A program made the position numbers and the translations under genes. A stretch of 64,000 bases of DNA. It comes from Balanoglossus misakiensis (lineage: Eukaryota; Hemichordata). How positions within the stretch are numbered: position 1 is the stretch's first letter; the number at the start of each line of letters is the position of its first letter. Where the stretch lies: contig CM082595.2 in NCBI GenBank assembly GCA_040954595.2, positions 6,448,001 to 6,512,000 on the forward strand. The letters are read 5' to 3'. The notes beneath the pieces were generated by a model, which made no database searches, was not told where the DNA came from, and saw only the letters and a program-made list of their open reading frames with translations. Positions 51,901-60,614 of this stretch are shown in pieces.

Positions 51901-54900
51901 TAGCTACGGTTATTGGACGTTTAACCTGAGGGGATGTTTCAACCATATGTTTCAGTTGCTTAAGAGTACTTGTAAATTATGACATCACAGCCCATCTTGC
52001 ATGCATATTATGAGTCCTTCATGAAAAAATATCATCCGATTGGCATTCTCTTTCAACGATACATGTAAAGGCCTTGAAAAGAATGTCCTCTCGTGACCTT
52101 TCCATGAACATGGAGCTACCAACAGGAGAATTACTGTAAAACACAATATTTTCGTGAGCAATAAATTTTCGTGAAATACGCGAGAGCCGAAATAGCGTGA
52201 ACATAAAAAGTCGCGTAATTTTTTTTGGAAGACAACGATGCAGTGAAGGAATTAAGAGAACGCGAAAATTAATACTCGCGAAACAGTGGCCTCTCTAGAT
52301 ATTGCGAAAATTTCAACTCACGAAAATAAAGTGTTTTACAGTATCATGCAGGCAGCGCCCTTTCTGTTCACAGCAAAAGAATCTCTTGTTTTTCCAACTG
52401 ATACTGAGTCCGTCCCCACTTCTCTTGCAGGTGATAACATGCTTACAGCAGTCAGTGTAGCCAAGGACTGTGGTATGGTGGACACGAAAGAAAAAGTGAT
52501 TCTCGTGAATGGCACTCCGCCAACCGACAGCAAACCGGCCAGTCTCTCCTGGGCCTATGATGAAAACCCAAAGAGTGGTGACATCATCGAACAGACGGGA
52601 AATATTCAAAACACAGATGGCGATATACAGGTAGTGTAGGACGAGTCGAGCATATTATAAAATGGAGAGCCAGATACTGTAAAACACTGTATTCTCGCAA
52701 GTTAAATTTTTCGCGATATCGAGAGAGGCCACTGTTTCGTGTGTATTAATTTTCGCGTTCTCTTATTTCATTCACTGCATCGTTATCTTCAAAAACAATG
52801 TACGCGACTTTTTATTTTCACGCTATTTTGGCTTTCGTGTATTTGGCGAAAATTAATTGCTTGTGAAAATAAAGTGTTTTACAGTAGTTTCCCAACTGTC
52901 TTTTCTAGTAACCTTGGCGAAATATCGATTGAAAGAAGGACCTTTTTTTTTAATTCCCAGACGTATCACCACGCTCTGGTCATTGAGGAAACGAAGTTCC
53001 ACTTTGCTGTCAGTGGGAAAACATTTGCAGTCATTCGGAACCACTTTCCGGATTTGCTGCAAAAGGTGAGAGTTCATTATTGTTTTTACTATGCAAATTA
53101 ATGCAAATTCCTACGCATTTTTGTCCTCTGGAGTTTTACCTGTAAATAGCTAGGCAGAATGGTTGACCATGCTTGAAACCATTTTTGTTCCTGCTTTAGA
53201 TCATTGTGAGGGGCACGGTGTTTGCCCGTATGTCTCCCGATCAGAAAACACAGCTGGTAGAAGCACTGCAAGAAATAGGGTAAAATGCATGTAAAATTAC
53301 ATTTCATGTATGTTTAGACTATTTGAGTTCATACATTGCATGCACACATTATTTCTCACAAATTGATAGTTTTACTTTAGAATGAGTGCCTTTATTCTAC
53401 ATACCAGTACAAACTGATGTTACTTGCATAAATGTTGCTTGCGTTTTATGCTTTCTATGTACATTTATCTGACCCGGGAGCTTTGTTTTTCAGGTATATT
53501 GTTGGCATGTGTGGTGATGGTGCTAACGATTGTGGAGCGCTGAAGACAGCCCATGCTGGTATATCACTCTCAGAGGCTGAAGCATCAGTGGCCTCACCGT
53601 TTACGTCCAAGACTCCCAATATTACATGTGTGCCAACTGTCATCAGGTAAAACCTTAGTGTGTGTGTATGCGCGCGTGTGTGCATGCACGTGTACGCACA
53701 TGTTTTTATCATCTACTGTAAAACACATTATTTTCGCGAGCAATAAATTCTTGCGAAATACGGGAGGGCCAAAATAGCGTGAAAATAAAAAGTTGCGTAA
53801 ATTTTTTTGAAGATAACGATGCAGTGAATGAAATAAGAGAACGCGAAAATTAATACTTGCGAAGAGTGGCCTCTCTCGATATCGCGAAGATTCCAACTCG
53901 CAAAAATAAAGTGTTTTACAGTATATGGTGCCATTGTTGGATGGCATATGTGCAACTGAATTGTTTCAGAATTCAAGATCTTGAAAGAGGGTTTGGTCAA
54001 AATTCTATTTACATATTTGTAGCTTCATGATGTAAGTCCAAAATAACACACTCTGATTTTAATTTTCTCATCTGTGCCACGTCTTTCATTTTTTTTTTGC
54101 AGAGAGGGCAGGGCAGCACTTATCACTTCATTTGGTGTCTTTAAATACATGGCCTTGTACAGTATGGTCCAGTTCGTTTCAGTCATGATTTTGTATTATG
54201 TAAGTAGTCAGTTTATTGTTGTTGGGAGATGGGGAACTGATATCTGATCAATAGAGTCAGCTGGCTTAGAAAACTAATGGATTAGTATCTGGGTGTAATT
54301 CATGTATTTTAATGCATTTTAGTTTACTTCAGTATAGATGTTAGTGTCATCATTAGGTAATGGTATAACATTAATAAATGAGTCAGACAGAAATCAAGGA
54401 AGAGAGAGCCCATTCAAACATAATGTTGACGTTTACTCTAACATTTGTACAATGGTTATGGTCTAACTACAATGTATCACATGATAAGTGAAAAATCCCA
54501 CCCATATTGAATTTATTTTGTTCAGGTTTTTTACTCATCTATAACAAAGTAAATTTATAACAAAATAAAAATCACAAAATATCACTTACTGATGTTTTCA
54601 TAGCAGCTATGTAATTCTGTGTTTCTTTCTCTCTCTCAACAGATTCAGTCCAATTTAGGTGACATGCAGTTTCTTTATGTAGATTTAGTAATCACCACAA
54701 CAGTGGCAGTTCTCAGTAAGTATTATGAGTTTTGAAATCTCAGCAAGTGGCCTTTCACCATATCAGTGCAATGAAAAAGTTAAAAACCATGTGGTTGTAC
54801 CAATTTTAGTGACATGTGGGGAAGCTCCTAAAGAAAGTAGATATCTTTCTCTTTTGAAGAGTTTCAAAGATGTCTTCCAATTTTGGGGTTGTGCATTCAT

Positions 54901-57688
54901 AGCTAGTCATCCATCATATATGGCAAGACTTCAGAAAAAAATAGTGTTAGAATAGAATTTTATGTGCTTTAGTCACAGATGTTGTGTTGTTATTACCAAA
55001 CTTCCCCAAACCATCAGATAATGGACTTAAAGGTATACGGTCACCTATGCAAATATAGCGACAGTTACCATGGTAAATTGAATTCTAGCCAATCACAGAT
55101 TTTTACTGGGTGGCACACACGAAAAAAGAGCGCCACCATAGGTTCTTTAGGACGCTCAAATACGCCATTTCAGCCATACATGGGCGTATGTAAATCGGAG
55201 GTGACTGTATACCTTTAAATGCCATAATATAACATAAGGAATATTCTAAAGTTACTGAAAGCTTGGAGGAGATATTATCACTTCAGAACCATAGCTGTAA
55301 AATATGAGGAAGAATACATGATGAATGTGGAACTGTTTTGTGTTTCAGTGGGTCGCACAGAGGCGTATCCCCGCCTTGTTGCCACAAGACCACCGGGCAG
55401 TCTGGTAGCCCCACCAATTTTGTTTTCATTGATAATTCAAGTTATGATCACCGTTTCCATCCAAGCTGGTGCCTATTTTTGTCTCTTGGCACAACCCAGC
55501 TCTTGGTAAGTAACAATCTGTTTTTCATCAGTCTGTGAAAGGGACAAAGTCTCTCTCCAGCTGCCCCCTTTCCATTAATTATGTTTGATACAAGACACTG
55601 GTCATGTTAATGTAAATGTGGATATATATAGTGAATCAACGTTCCATCACACACAACTTCCATCCCTCTTATAGACAGGAGGGTGAAAAAACTCGCCAAA
55701 ATGAATAATCGTTCTTTACCATTTATTCATTTTGGGCGAGTTTTTACTCTCATATCCTACAAACGAGATGGAAGTTGTGTGTGGTCGAATGTTGATTCAC
55801 CATATGTCCACATGTAGAATAACATAAACGGCATCTTGTATCAAACATAATTAATGGAAAAAGGGCAGCGAGAGAAAGACTTTGTCCCTTCAATTGTTAA
55901 CTTGTTTGTTTGTTTGTTTGTTTGTTTGCCTTTCAATATTTTTTATTAAAGCTCCATTAGCTGTATCTTTTCGCTATATTTTCAGTATGTTTTGTGTATC
56001 TACTGCAATTTCTTGTTCAAGTTCCTGAAACATGATGAATTGCCCACTATTCAGAACACTACCTATAAGTTTAACCCTAATGCTACTGGGTGTCATACCT
56101 GTTTAGACATGTCCCTTAAAATACATATTTGCCACTTTTTTCTTCTTAAACGTATTTTGGCTGTCGTAACATGGCTCTCATACGTACTTAGACACACTTG
56201 GCAGTCTGAGCCCCCTGTAAAATGTACCAAATCACACTGGTTTGCACTGTATTGGTCTGAGGGTCTTGTATAGGCCCTACTGATTAACACGCACTTGGCA
56301 GCCTAACAGGCCTGGGAGCCCGGATTCTAGGCACCCTGGAAATCAAACCAGTCATACTGACTTGGCTGAAGGGTTAAAGTCAGCATTGACACTGTGCAAA
56401 CCTTGTCTTCTAGTCTGGACTAGAATTCATTTGTCAACATTTACAGTTGCAGTTACACACATACAGGCTAATCACCTGACCAATCTTCTTTCCTCATCCA
56501 CAGGTTTACGCCTCTAACGCCGCACCACAATCAAGATAAGAATATTTTATGTTTTGAGAACACGGTCGTCTTTCTAGTGTCTTCCTTTCAATATATCATA
56601 TTTGCTGCAGCATTTTCGAAGGGTAAACCTTTTAGGCTTCCCATGTACACAAACGGTGAGTGAACCCCTCATTTGATTTTTCTCTCCCATGAATTGTTGT
56701 AAAACACTTTATTTTTGCGAGTTGAAATTTTCGCGATATCGAGAGAGGCCACTGTTTCGCGAGTATTAAATTTCGTGTTCTCTTATTTCATTTACTGCAT
56801 CGTTATCTTCAAAAAACATTACGCGACTTTTTATTTTCACGCTATTTTGGCTCTCACGTATTTCGCGAAAATTTATGGATTGCAAAAATAAAGTGTTTTA
56901 CAGTATTACTCACGTTAGCCTAGAATAGATTTGAATGGAATCCTGTACACACCTGAGCATGTTATCAACTGACAGTTATGAGAACTGTACCATCAGCCAG
57001 CAGTAAATTTGAAACACATCTTACAGAGAAAAACAAATATTAATATTTTTTTCAATTTTTTTAAACTTTCAGTGCTGTTCTCAGCGTCTGTGTTTCTGCT
57101 GATCGCCTGTACAGTATGGCTGACACTGTACCCAACACCGCCAATAGCCAAATTTATGCAGGTATTGAATTTGTGTTAGTTTATATAATTTTCACAAAGC
57201 ACGAGTGTGACAAAATGTGCATATAATAATAAACATAGGCAGCCATGTTTTTGGGGTACACAGAAGATATTATTTCTACACTCAAAGTTCCTTGTATTTT
57301 TCTTACATATAACACATGTGTAGTAACAAGCAAACACACATCTCTCAGTGAATACAAAACCATTTGAAAACAAAATCATGAAAATAATGTGAAAAGACAT
57401 TGCCACTTTTTACAATATTGTCTTTTTACCTGTCTCTATTTTGTAGCTAACCGTCCACGACATGCCTCTCAGCTTCAGATGTGTGATTTTATCCTTTGCT
57501 GCCGGAAATTTTGTGGGATCATTCTTCATTGAGGTAAAGGAGTCCTCCCATTCATACAGTTAGTCAGAGTGTGAAGATAATTGTATCAAGCTGGTAGAGT
57601 CAATCAAACTAGCAATTTTAGGTCCTATTTGGTATATGCATACATACCATTGGGACCTTATGGGATCGGTTGCATCTGTATGTATGTA

Positions 57689-57723
<35 letters not shown>

Positions 57724-58176
57724 CTGTACATAGTAAGTATGTATGTATGTATGGCCATCTACATCAAACACTTGTTGTTAATTGCTAGGATGTGTTCTCT
57801 CTATACAGTGGTATAGGCTGAACTTAAAAGGTCACCTGAATTGCACTCTTTGACTCATACACTAAACGTGCCCCTGTGTGTTTGTGTTGGAAAGTGATCA
57901 CTATGAGTCTAACTATGCCTGAGTCTAACTATGAATGGGAGCACTGTGTCATTGACGCTATTTTTTTAAATGCAGGATATTGTGGTGGACAGTAAGCTGC
58001 TGAAGGAATGCATGAGATGGATCCGCTGCAAGAAACACCCGAAGAACAAGTACAAACTGATTGAAGCCGAAATCGTGTCGAATCCCGACTGGCCGCCAAT
58101 TGGCACCAACATCATGGCTTCCGGACTTCAGATCCAAAATGGAGAGGAAAATGGAAGAATCAGCGAGGACAGCTGA
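36955..58176 (+). CDS. P5B-type cation/polyamine-transporting ATPase (ATP13A2-like), 29 coding exons
   Basis: Coding exons: 36955-37032, 39140-39307, 39790-39869, 41141-41267, 42553-42707, 43374-43443, 43864-43998, 44282-44348, 44959-45087, 45215-45391, 45777-45887, 46042-46088, 46505-46693, 47202-47408, 48628-48732, 50480-50633, 51237-51357, 51660-51784, 52431-52630, 52961-53065, 53200-53279, 53494-53646, 54103-54199, 54643-54715, 55349-55505, 56504-56655, 57073-57161, 57447-57533, 57976-58176. All phases agree, giving 1,212 residues, the usual family length. Seen in order: N-terminal hydrophobic hairpin of the P5 family (about 38-56); LNPFYIFQ (M1 region, after 226); actuator TGES (336-339); P5B signature PPALP (467-471); DKTGTLT with phospho-acceptor Asp510; KGAPE (652-656); TGDN (748-751); GDGAND (884-889); then the M5-M10 helices. 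All intact. Known for the family: late endosomal/lysosomal membrane, ATP-driven polyamine export to the cytosol (ATP13A2). The C-terminal half reads closer to vertebrate ATP13A2 than ATP13A3 from memory; orthology is inferred. Intron 6 is GC-AG; all others are GT-AG. Confidence 0.96.
37106..37393. mobile_element. TTAA foldback MITE, family 1, internally deleted copy (intron 1)
   Basis: Flanked on both sides by TTAA. The ends are AGGGAAAAAGTCTCTC and GAGAGACTTTGTTCCT. The 288-bp copy lacks about 60 bp of the left arm compared with the 42773 copy. It begins 73 bp after the donor of coding exon 1. The minus-strand open frame across it is a repeat artefact. Confidence 0.85.
38097..38258. mobile_element. 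TA-flanked MITE with CAGTCAAA ends (intron 1)
   Basis: 162 bp bounded by TA, with inverted ends CAGTCAAACCTGTG and CACAGCTTTGACTG. The internal sequence repeats TATAGTGGCC and TATAGAGAGGT-like words. The TA target and short inverted repeats suggest a Tc1/mariner-type non-autonomous element; similar ends are common in marine invertebrate genomes, as I recall. Confidence 0.8.
38856..39058 (+). mobile_element. TA MITE, CTGTAAAACAC family, copy 1 (intron 1)
   Basis: About 203 bp flanked by TA. The right end reads AAAGTGTTTTACAG; the left end is decayed (CTGAATTAAAAACTTT). The core words TTTTCGCGAG, GCCAAAATAGCGTGAAAAT and GGCCTCTCTCGATATCGCG mark the family. It ends 81 bp before coding exon 2. 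Orientation is defined by the GAGAGCCAAAATAG order. Confidence 0.85.
39349..39600. repeat. AAT microsatellite with adjoining dispersed repeat (intron 2)
   Basis: An (AAT)n tract runs into TATATAGCGCATT... and AATGCGCTTTACA, an arrangement common to dispersed repeats of many marine invertebrates as I recall it. The right boundary is uncertain and no coding capacity is visible. Confidence 0.5.
39983..40067. mobile_element. 85-bp TTAA element, CCCTTTCACC family, copy 1 (intron 3)
   Basis: Bounded on each side by TTAA, with inverted ends CCCTTTCACC and GGTGAAAGGG. It is too short to code for anything. The CCC...GGG termini next to TTAA are what piggyBac-type elements show. Confidence 0.8.
40880..41000. 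mobile_element. Decayed relative of the 55031 element (intron 3)
   Basis: GTGGTGGTGCACT, GTGTGACCACCCA, AATCTCTGATTGGCTA and GGTAACTGTAGCTA follow the order of the reverse complement of 55031-55214. The ends and TTAA sites are not preserved. Confidence 0.5.
41475..42207. mobile_element. 733-bp TTAA element with GGTGGCA ends (intron 4)
   Basis: Flanked on both sides by TTAA. The ends are GGTGGCACTGCATGAAA and TTTCATGCAATGCCACC. The interior has no long open frame, so it is a non-autonomous element. It fills more than half of intron 4. Confidence 0.85.
42283..42430 (+). repeat. Dispersed repeat sharing sequence with 22080-22240 (intron 4)
   Basis: Both segments contain AAAAGTGCTGACTCAGCATTT in this orientation (inverted at the distal copy), followed by matching GAAAAAG..AA..TGGGAA and GTTTATTTTT words. 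The centre is a palindromic TGCTGACTCAGCA, which is also a perfect AP-1/Maf-like binding word. No terminal repeats found. Confidence 0.5.
42773..43119. mobile_element. TTAA foldback MITE, family 1, full copy (intron 5)
   Basis: 347 bp flanked on both sides by TTAA, with ends AGGGACAAAGTCTC and GACTTTGTCCCT. The two halves are long inverted repeats meeting near the CATTTATTCATTTTG centre, so it can fold into a hairpin. It starts 65 bp after the exon 5 donor and fills half of intron 5. Confidence 0.9.
43490..43562. mobile_element. Decayed copy of the CCCTTTCACC element (intron 6)
   Basis: The words CCCATTGTTAAC, GGTTGAATCC and GGGTAGGGTGGGGTG follow the same order as in the 39983 copy. The terminal TTAA sites are lost. 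It starts about 45 bp after the GC donor. Confidence 0.4.
44490..44932 (+). mobile_element. TTAA element, CCCTA family, copy 1 (intron 8)
   Basis: 443 bp flanked on both sides by TTAA, with CCCTAGTGCTACTGGG at the left and GCGTTAGGG at the right. It contains two blocks that share GGTTTGCACTGTATTGGTCT and the GGCCTACTG-like word that follows. The CCC...GGG ends at TTAA match the piggyBac-type pattern. It fills about 73% of intron 8. Confidence 0.85.
46386..46470. mobile_element. 85-bp TTAA element, CCCTTTCACC family, copy 2 (intron 12)
   Basis: TTAA lies directly before CCCTTTCACCACCATGGTTT. The right end, GGTGAAAGTGTTGTAA, has lost the perfect GGG-TTAA. It ends about 34 bp before coding exon 13. 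Confidence 0.7.
47412..47606 (+). mobile_element. TA MITE, CTGTAAAACAC family, copy 2, left end missing (intron 14)
   Basis: The right end ATTGTTTTACAG is followed by TA. The left 30 or so bases of the family are replaced or lost: homology begins almost at the exon 14 donor (intron starts 47409). Same orientation as copy 1. Confidence 0.8.
48209..48592. mobile_element. 384-bp TTAA element with AGG..AGCTGCAAC ends (intron 14)
   Basis: Flanked on both sides by TTAA. Left end AGGTATATGAGCTGCAAC, right end GTTGCAGCTTACGTGCCT. No open frame of note. It ends 35 bp before coding exon 15. Confidence 0.8.
48901..49555 (+). mobile_element. TTAA element, CCCTA family, copy 2, with internal tandem array (intron 15)
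   Basis: The left end is CCCTAAAGCTACTGGGTG after TTGA, a decayed TTAA. The internal block has been amplified into a 97-bp tandem array (next entry). The right end is degraded after AACAGGGAGCC. Same orientation as the copies at 44490 and 56075. Confidence 0.8.
49025..49509. repeat. 97-bp tandem repeat, five units
   Basis: Units start at 49025, 49122, 49219, 49316 and 49413, each exactly 97 bp and nearly identical. A degenerate sixth start is at 49510. Two variants alternate as A-A-B-A-B (B has AAAATGTACC and ATTCTTCTG). The serial minus-strand frames with repeated Gln/Thr/Asn/Val peptides arise only from the array. Confidence 0.95.
49998..50308 (+). mobile_element. 311-bp composite palindromic element, copy B (intron 15)
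   Basis: This is the near-identical reverse complement of 18986-19296. The 141-bp hairpin module comes first (49998-50138), then the module ending GGTATAATATAAT. It lies in the ATPase pre-mRNA and would form a long hairpin there. Confidence 0.85.
50772..51116. mobile_element. TTAA foldback MITE, family 1, full copy (intron 16)
   Basis: 345 bp flanked on both sides by TTAA, with ends AGGGGCAAAGTCTCTC and GACTTTGTCCCT. It starts 138 bp after the exon 16 donor and fills 57% of the 603-bp intron. Confidence 0.9.
52134..52341 (+). mobile_element. TA MITE, CTGTAAAACAC family, copy 3 (intron 18)
   Basis: 208 bp flanked by TA on both sides, with perfect ends CTGTAAAACAC and GTGTTTTACAG. It ends 89 bp before coding exon 19. 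Confidence 0.92.
52677..52884 (-). mobile_element. TA MITE, CTGTAAAACAC family, copy 4, inverted (intron 19)
   Basis: 208 bp flanked by TA, with ends CTGTAAAACAC and GTGTTTTACAG. It is oriented opposite to copy 3 and starts 47 bases after coding exon 19 ends, so the two copies bracket that exon as inverted repeats. Confidence 0.92.
53716..53921 (+). mobile_element. TA MITE, CTGTAAAACAC family, copy 5 (intron 22)
   Basis: 206 bp flanked by TA, with ends CTGTAAAACAC and GTGTTTTACAG. Same orientation as copies 1 to 3. Confidence 0.92.
55031..55214. mobile_element. 184-bp TTAA element with AGGTATACGGTCACC ends (intron 24)
   Basis: Flanked on both sides by TTAA. Left end AGGTATACGGTCACC, right end GGTGACTGTATACCT. 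A decayed inverted relative lies at about 40880-41000, sharing GAAAATCTCTGATTGGCTAG and GGTAACTGT. Confidence 0.85.
55540..55889. mobile_element. TTAA foldback MITE, family 1 (intron 25)
   Basis: 350 bp with ends AGGGACAAAGTCTCTC and GACTTTGTCCCT. The flanking sites have decayed to TGAA and TCAA. It starts 35 bp after exon 25 ends. A (TTTG)n run follows at 55902-55929. Confidence 0.85.
56075..56373 (+). mobile_element. TTAA element, CCCTA family, copy 3 (intron 25)
   Basis: 299 bp flanked on both sides by TTAA, left end CCCTAATGCTACTGGG, right end GGCTGAAGGG. It holds a single repeat unit, unlike copy 2. With the preceding family 1 element it makes up about 65% of intron 25. Confidence 0.88.
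56697..56903 (-). mobile_element. TA MITE, CTGTAAAACAC family, copy 6, inverted (intron 26)
   Basis: 207 bp, left end TTGTAAAACAC (one change), right end GTGTTTTACAG followed by TA. Same orientation as copy 4. It starts 42 bases after coding exon 26 ends. Confidence 0.9.
57680..57752. repeat. (TATG)n microsatellite (intron 28)
   Basis: An imperfect TATG/TGTG tract of about 70 bp in the last intron of the ATPase gene. Confidence 0.9.
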
Positions 58177-58973
58177 GATTTCAAAAGAAGGGACAAAAAA
58201 CAGCAGCTTGACTTTAGTGCAATATTTCACAGTTTGTGCAATGAATTTGATCTGCAAGGACATCATTCATTGTGTAACTTTGCAGAAACCTTTTTTTTTC
58301 ATGAACTTTGATATAAGATTCCTTATGATATGCGCTTAAAGATTTTTACATATTAATGGTTACAAGTCATCGAAATTAATTTTTTGGGTATCAAAATGTG
58401 GCAGTTTGTAGAATAGTTTGATTACACTACTTATTAAACTTTAATTAATATTAAAATATTAATATTCATGAGTGAAGTATTAAATTCAACTTATGATTGG
58501 TTATTATATCATGAATATTCATCAGCACATTATATTGAGTGTTTTAATTGGTCACATATTTTCTAGAATATTCATGACATCGTGATTTTCTCTCTCTGGG
58601 TCCATCATATTCTTACAAAGATAGTAGGTGGATATTTTGTAGTTTATAAAATAATTATGTACAAAGGATTTGTAACTTCTGAGAGAATTCTCTCACTGGC
58701 ATTTTCAAATTTAACCACTTGTATATTTTGTATTTATTATCTGTGGTCACTAGATGCAATAGTCTTCCGTCAAAGATTAAGATTGGTCCACCTAGGTTCA
58801 TGTATATATGAACATCTTATCGACTCCCGATTGTGGCTGTATGTTGTAATTAAACAAGTGGTATATTTAAACAGGCAGTGTGGTTGGACCACATGGTGAA
58901 GCATCTTCACCAATTGCTGTAGAGAGTGCATATTTACTTCATACTTGCATACTGATGCATTCGGTTTGGCATT

Positions 58974-58979
58974 AATAAA
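58974..58979 (+). terminator. Polyadenylation signal of the ATPase gene
   Basis: AATAAA lies 798 bases after the stop codon and is the first canonical hexamer I find downstream. It is a reasonable 3' end, but transcript data would be needed to place the cleavage site. Confidence 0.6.
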
Positions 58980-59065
58980 GGTTGACCCTTTAGCAATGCA
59001 TAAGTTGTCAATCCTTGTTCTGTTCAGTGATCTGGTTGGATCTATGTACATGGAAATGGTGTTAA

Positions 59066-59373
59066 AGGGACACTAGCTATAACTTTTTCACTTTATTTCG
59101 TCCTGTGTATCACATGCAAGTTCTTGTTATATTCCAAACAGCACATTAATATACCCAGTGCCCCACCTGTTAACAAGGCCTGTACGTGTGTACTGTGAAA
59201 TGAATTGTAGTCTGGACTTGAATTCAAATTGTACACAAGAAAAATGCTGACTATACACATACATTGTATATGGTGTTAATAAGGGCATTTCATTATGTGT
59301 CGTAACTTTGAATAAGAAACTGCAGTAGATACATCAGTACTGAATATAGTGAAAAGTTAATGATAGTGGAGCT
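59066..59373. mobile_element. 308-bp TTAA element downstream of the ATPase gene
   Basis: Flanked on both sides by TTAA. Left end AGGGACACTAGCTATAAC, followed by TTTTTCACT; right end GTTAATGATAGTGGAGCT, preceded by AGTGAAAA. The ends match at about three quarters of positions. It carries no open frame. Confidence 0.7.
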
Positions 59374-60614
59374 TTAATATCAATTTGGTGAAGTTTAGGT
59401 GGATTGCTTGGGCATCTTGAACTTTGTTATGATGTTGATCTGGAAGATGGTGCCACCACCTGGTGGTAATTAATCAAATAGTACAATTACAAGCAAGTTA
59501 TGATCACTATGTCAGATGGAATGAAAACATTCCAGACCAACATACCAATCCTAATTACAAGAAAGTTTTAAAAACCATGGTGGGTGGGGGTGGGTGGGGG
59601 GAGGGGGGTTATCTCGAACACAATATGATACCGATATAAAGTTAAAGTGACCATCATGTTATTTCTGCTATAGTACCATCGAAATTGCAACGATTTGAAT
59701 GGTCGTTTTAACAGATTTGATCTAGCCAGCAGCTGTTTTAGTTTTGATTTGATACCTCTACCAACCCCTTTGAAAATGGTTTCACTGAATGATCGACTGA
59801 TCGAAACTTGTGACGCAGGAGTAAAGAGCGAGCTTGAACGTTGTTTCTTTGGGAATCACAGGTCCACTACAAAGGTAATGATAATTTCTCTTTTATTAAT
59901 CATTTCGAGGAGGAAAGTTTAAATTAACAGAACTGCTTTCATTGTGTTATGGGGCTTATTGCATTATAAATCGCTACTGTCAACTCTTAATACAAGGTTT
60001 AGTTGCAGCTTGAGTCCACGCTACACGAGATATGGGCTTTGCTTTGCGACTCAGATCTTGTAACTCATTACACATAAGTGCAGTGCACAAAATTGTTGGC
60101 AGATGGTGCAGAGGCAAAAAGTATTTTTGAACATAATAATGCTTTATTCCCGATTCAAAAAGAAAAATATTTCACATGAGAAAAGAAGAAGAAACGAAAA
60201 TGTACAAACTAACACAACAAAATGTATAAACATAGGTTTGGGAAAACGAGAGTGGAAAATAGTTGATTGACAACTAATCGAGTCCACCTCTGTGTACCTG
60301 GTTGTTTGACACAGTCATAGATTTTGGGCTGACTGTTACCATTGGGATGAGATAGAATATGCTCAGTAAAATACGGGTCATGAAAATACACATCTCAGAA
60401 GGAAAAATGGAAATAAAAAAGTGTTTTGCAATGCCTTATTGAAAAGGGGACAGACAATCGCATTAAAAACATTCTGTAGCAGTGACTGTAAACAAATCTG
60501 CTGACATATACGAAAATCATCCACCACCCCGCCAGAAATCAAATGGTTCCTCCCTTGCCAGGTGATAATTTCCATGGTCTAAATTTCGCTTTTTTTGTGT
60601 ACGTCCACTTAGGT

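Larger units (their letters stand above)
58177..60614. other. 3' UTR of the ATPase gene and intergenic gap
   Basis: The first 800 bases are probably the 3' UTR up to the poly(A) signal at 58974. They are AT-rich, with three ATATTCATGA-like words at 58463-58577, two of them near GATTGGTT/AATTGGTC. Past it lie a TTAA element (59066) and a G-run (59580-59610). A segment ending in a donor-like ACAAAG|GTAATG at 59872/59873 follows, but it cannot be joined in frame to the C1q gene. No further gene is seen. Confidence 0.55.

Noticed and set aside
59695-59872. Possible first exon ending ACAAAG|GTAATG upstream of the C1q gene
   Set aside because: Joining it to the acceptor before 60613 puts a stop codon straight after the junction. 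The C1q ATG already opens a good signal peptide.
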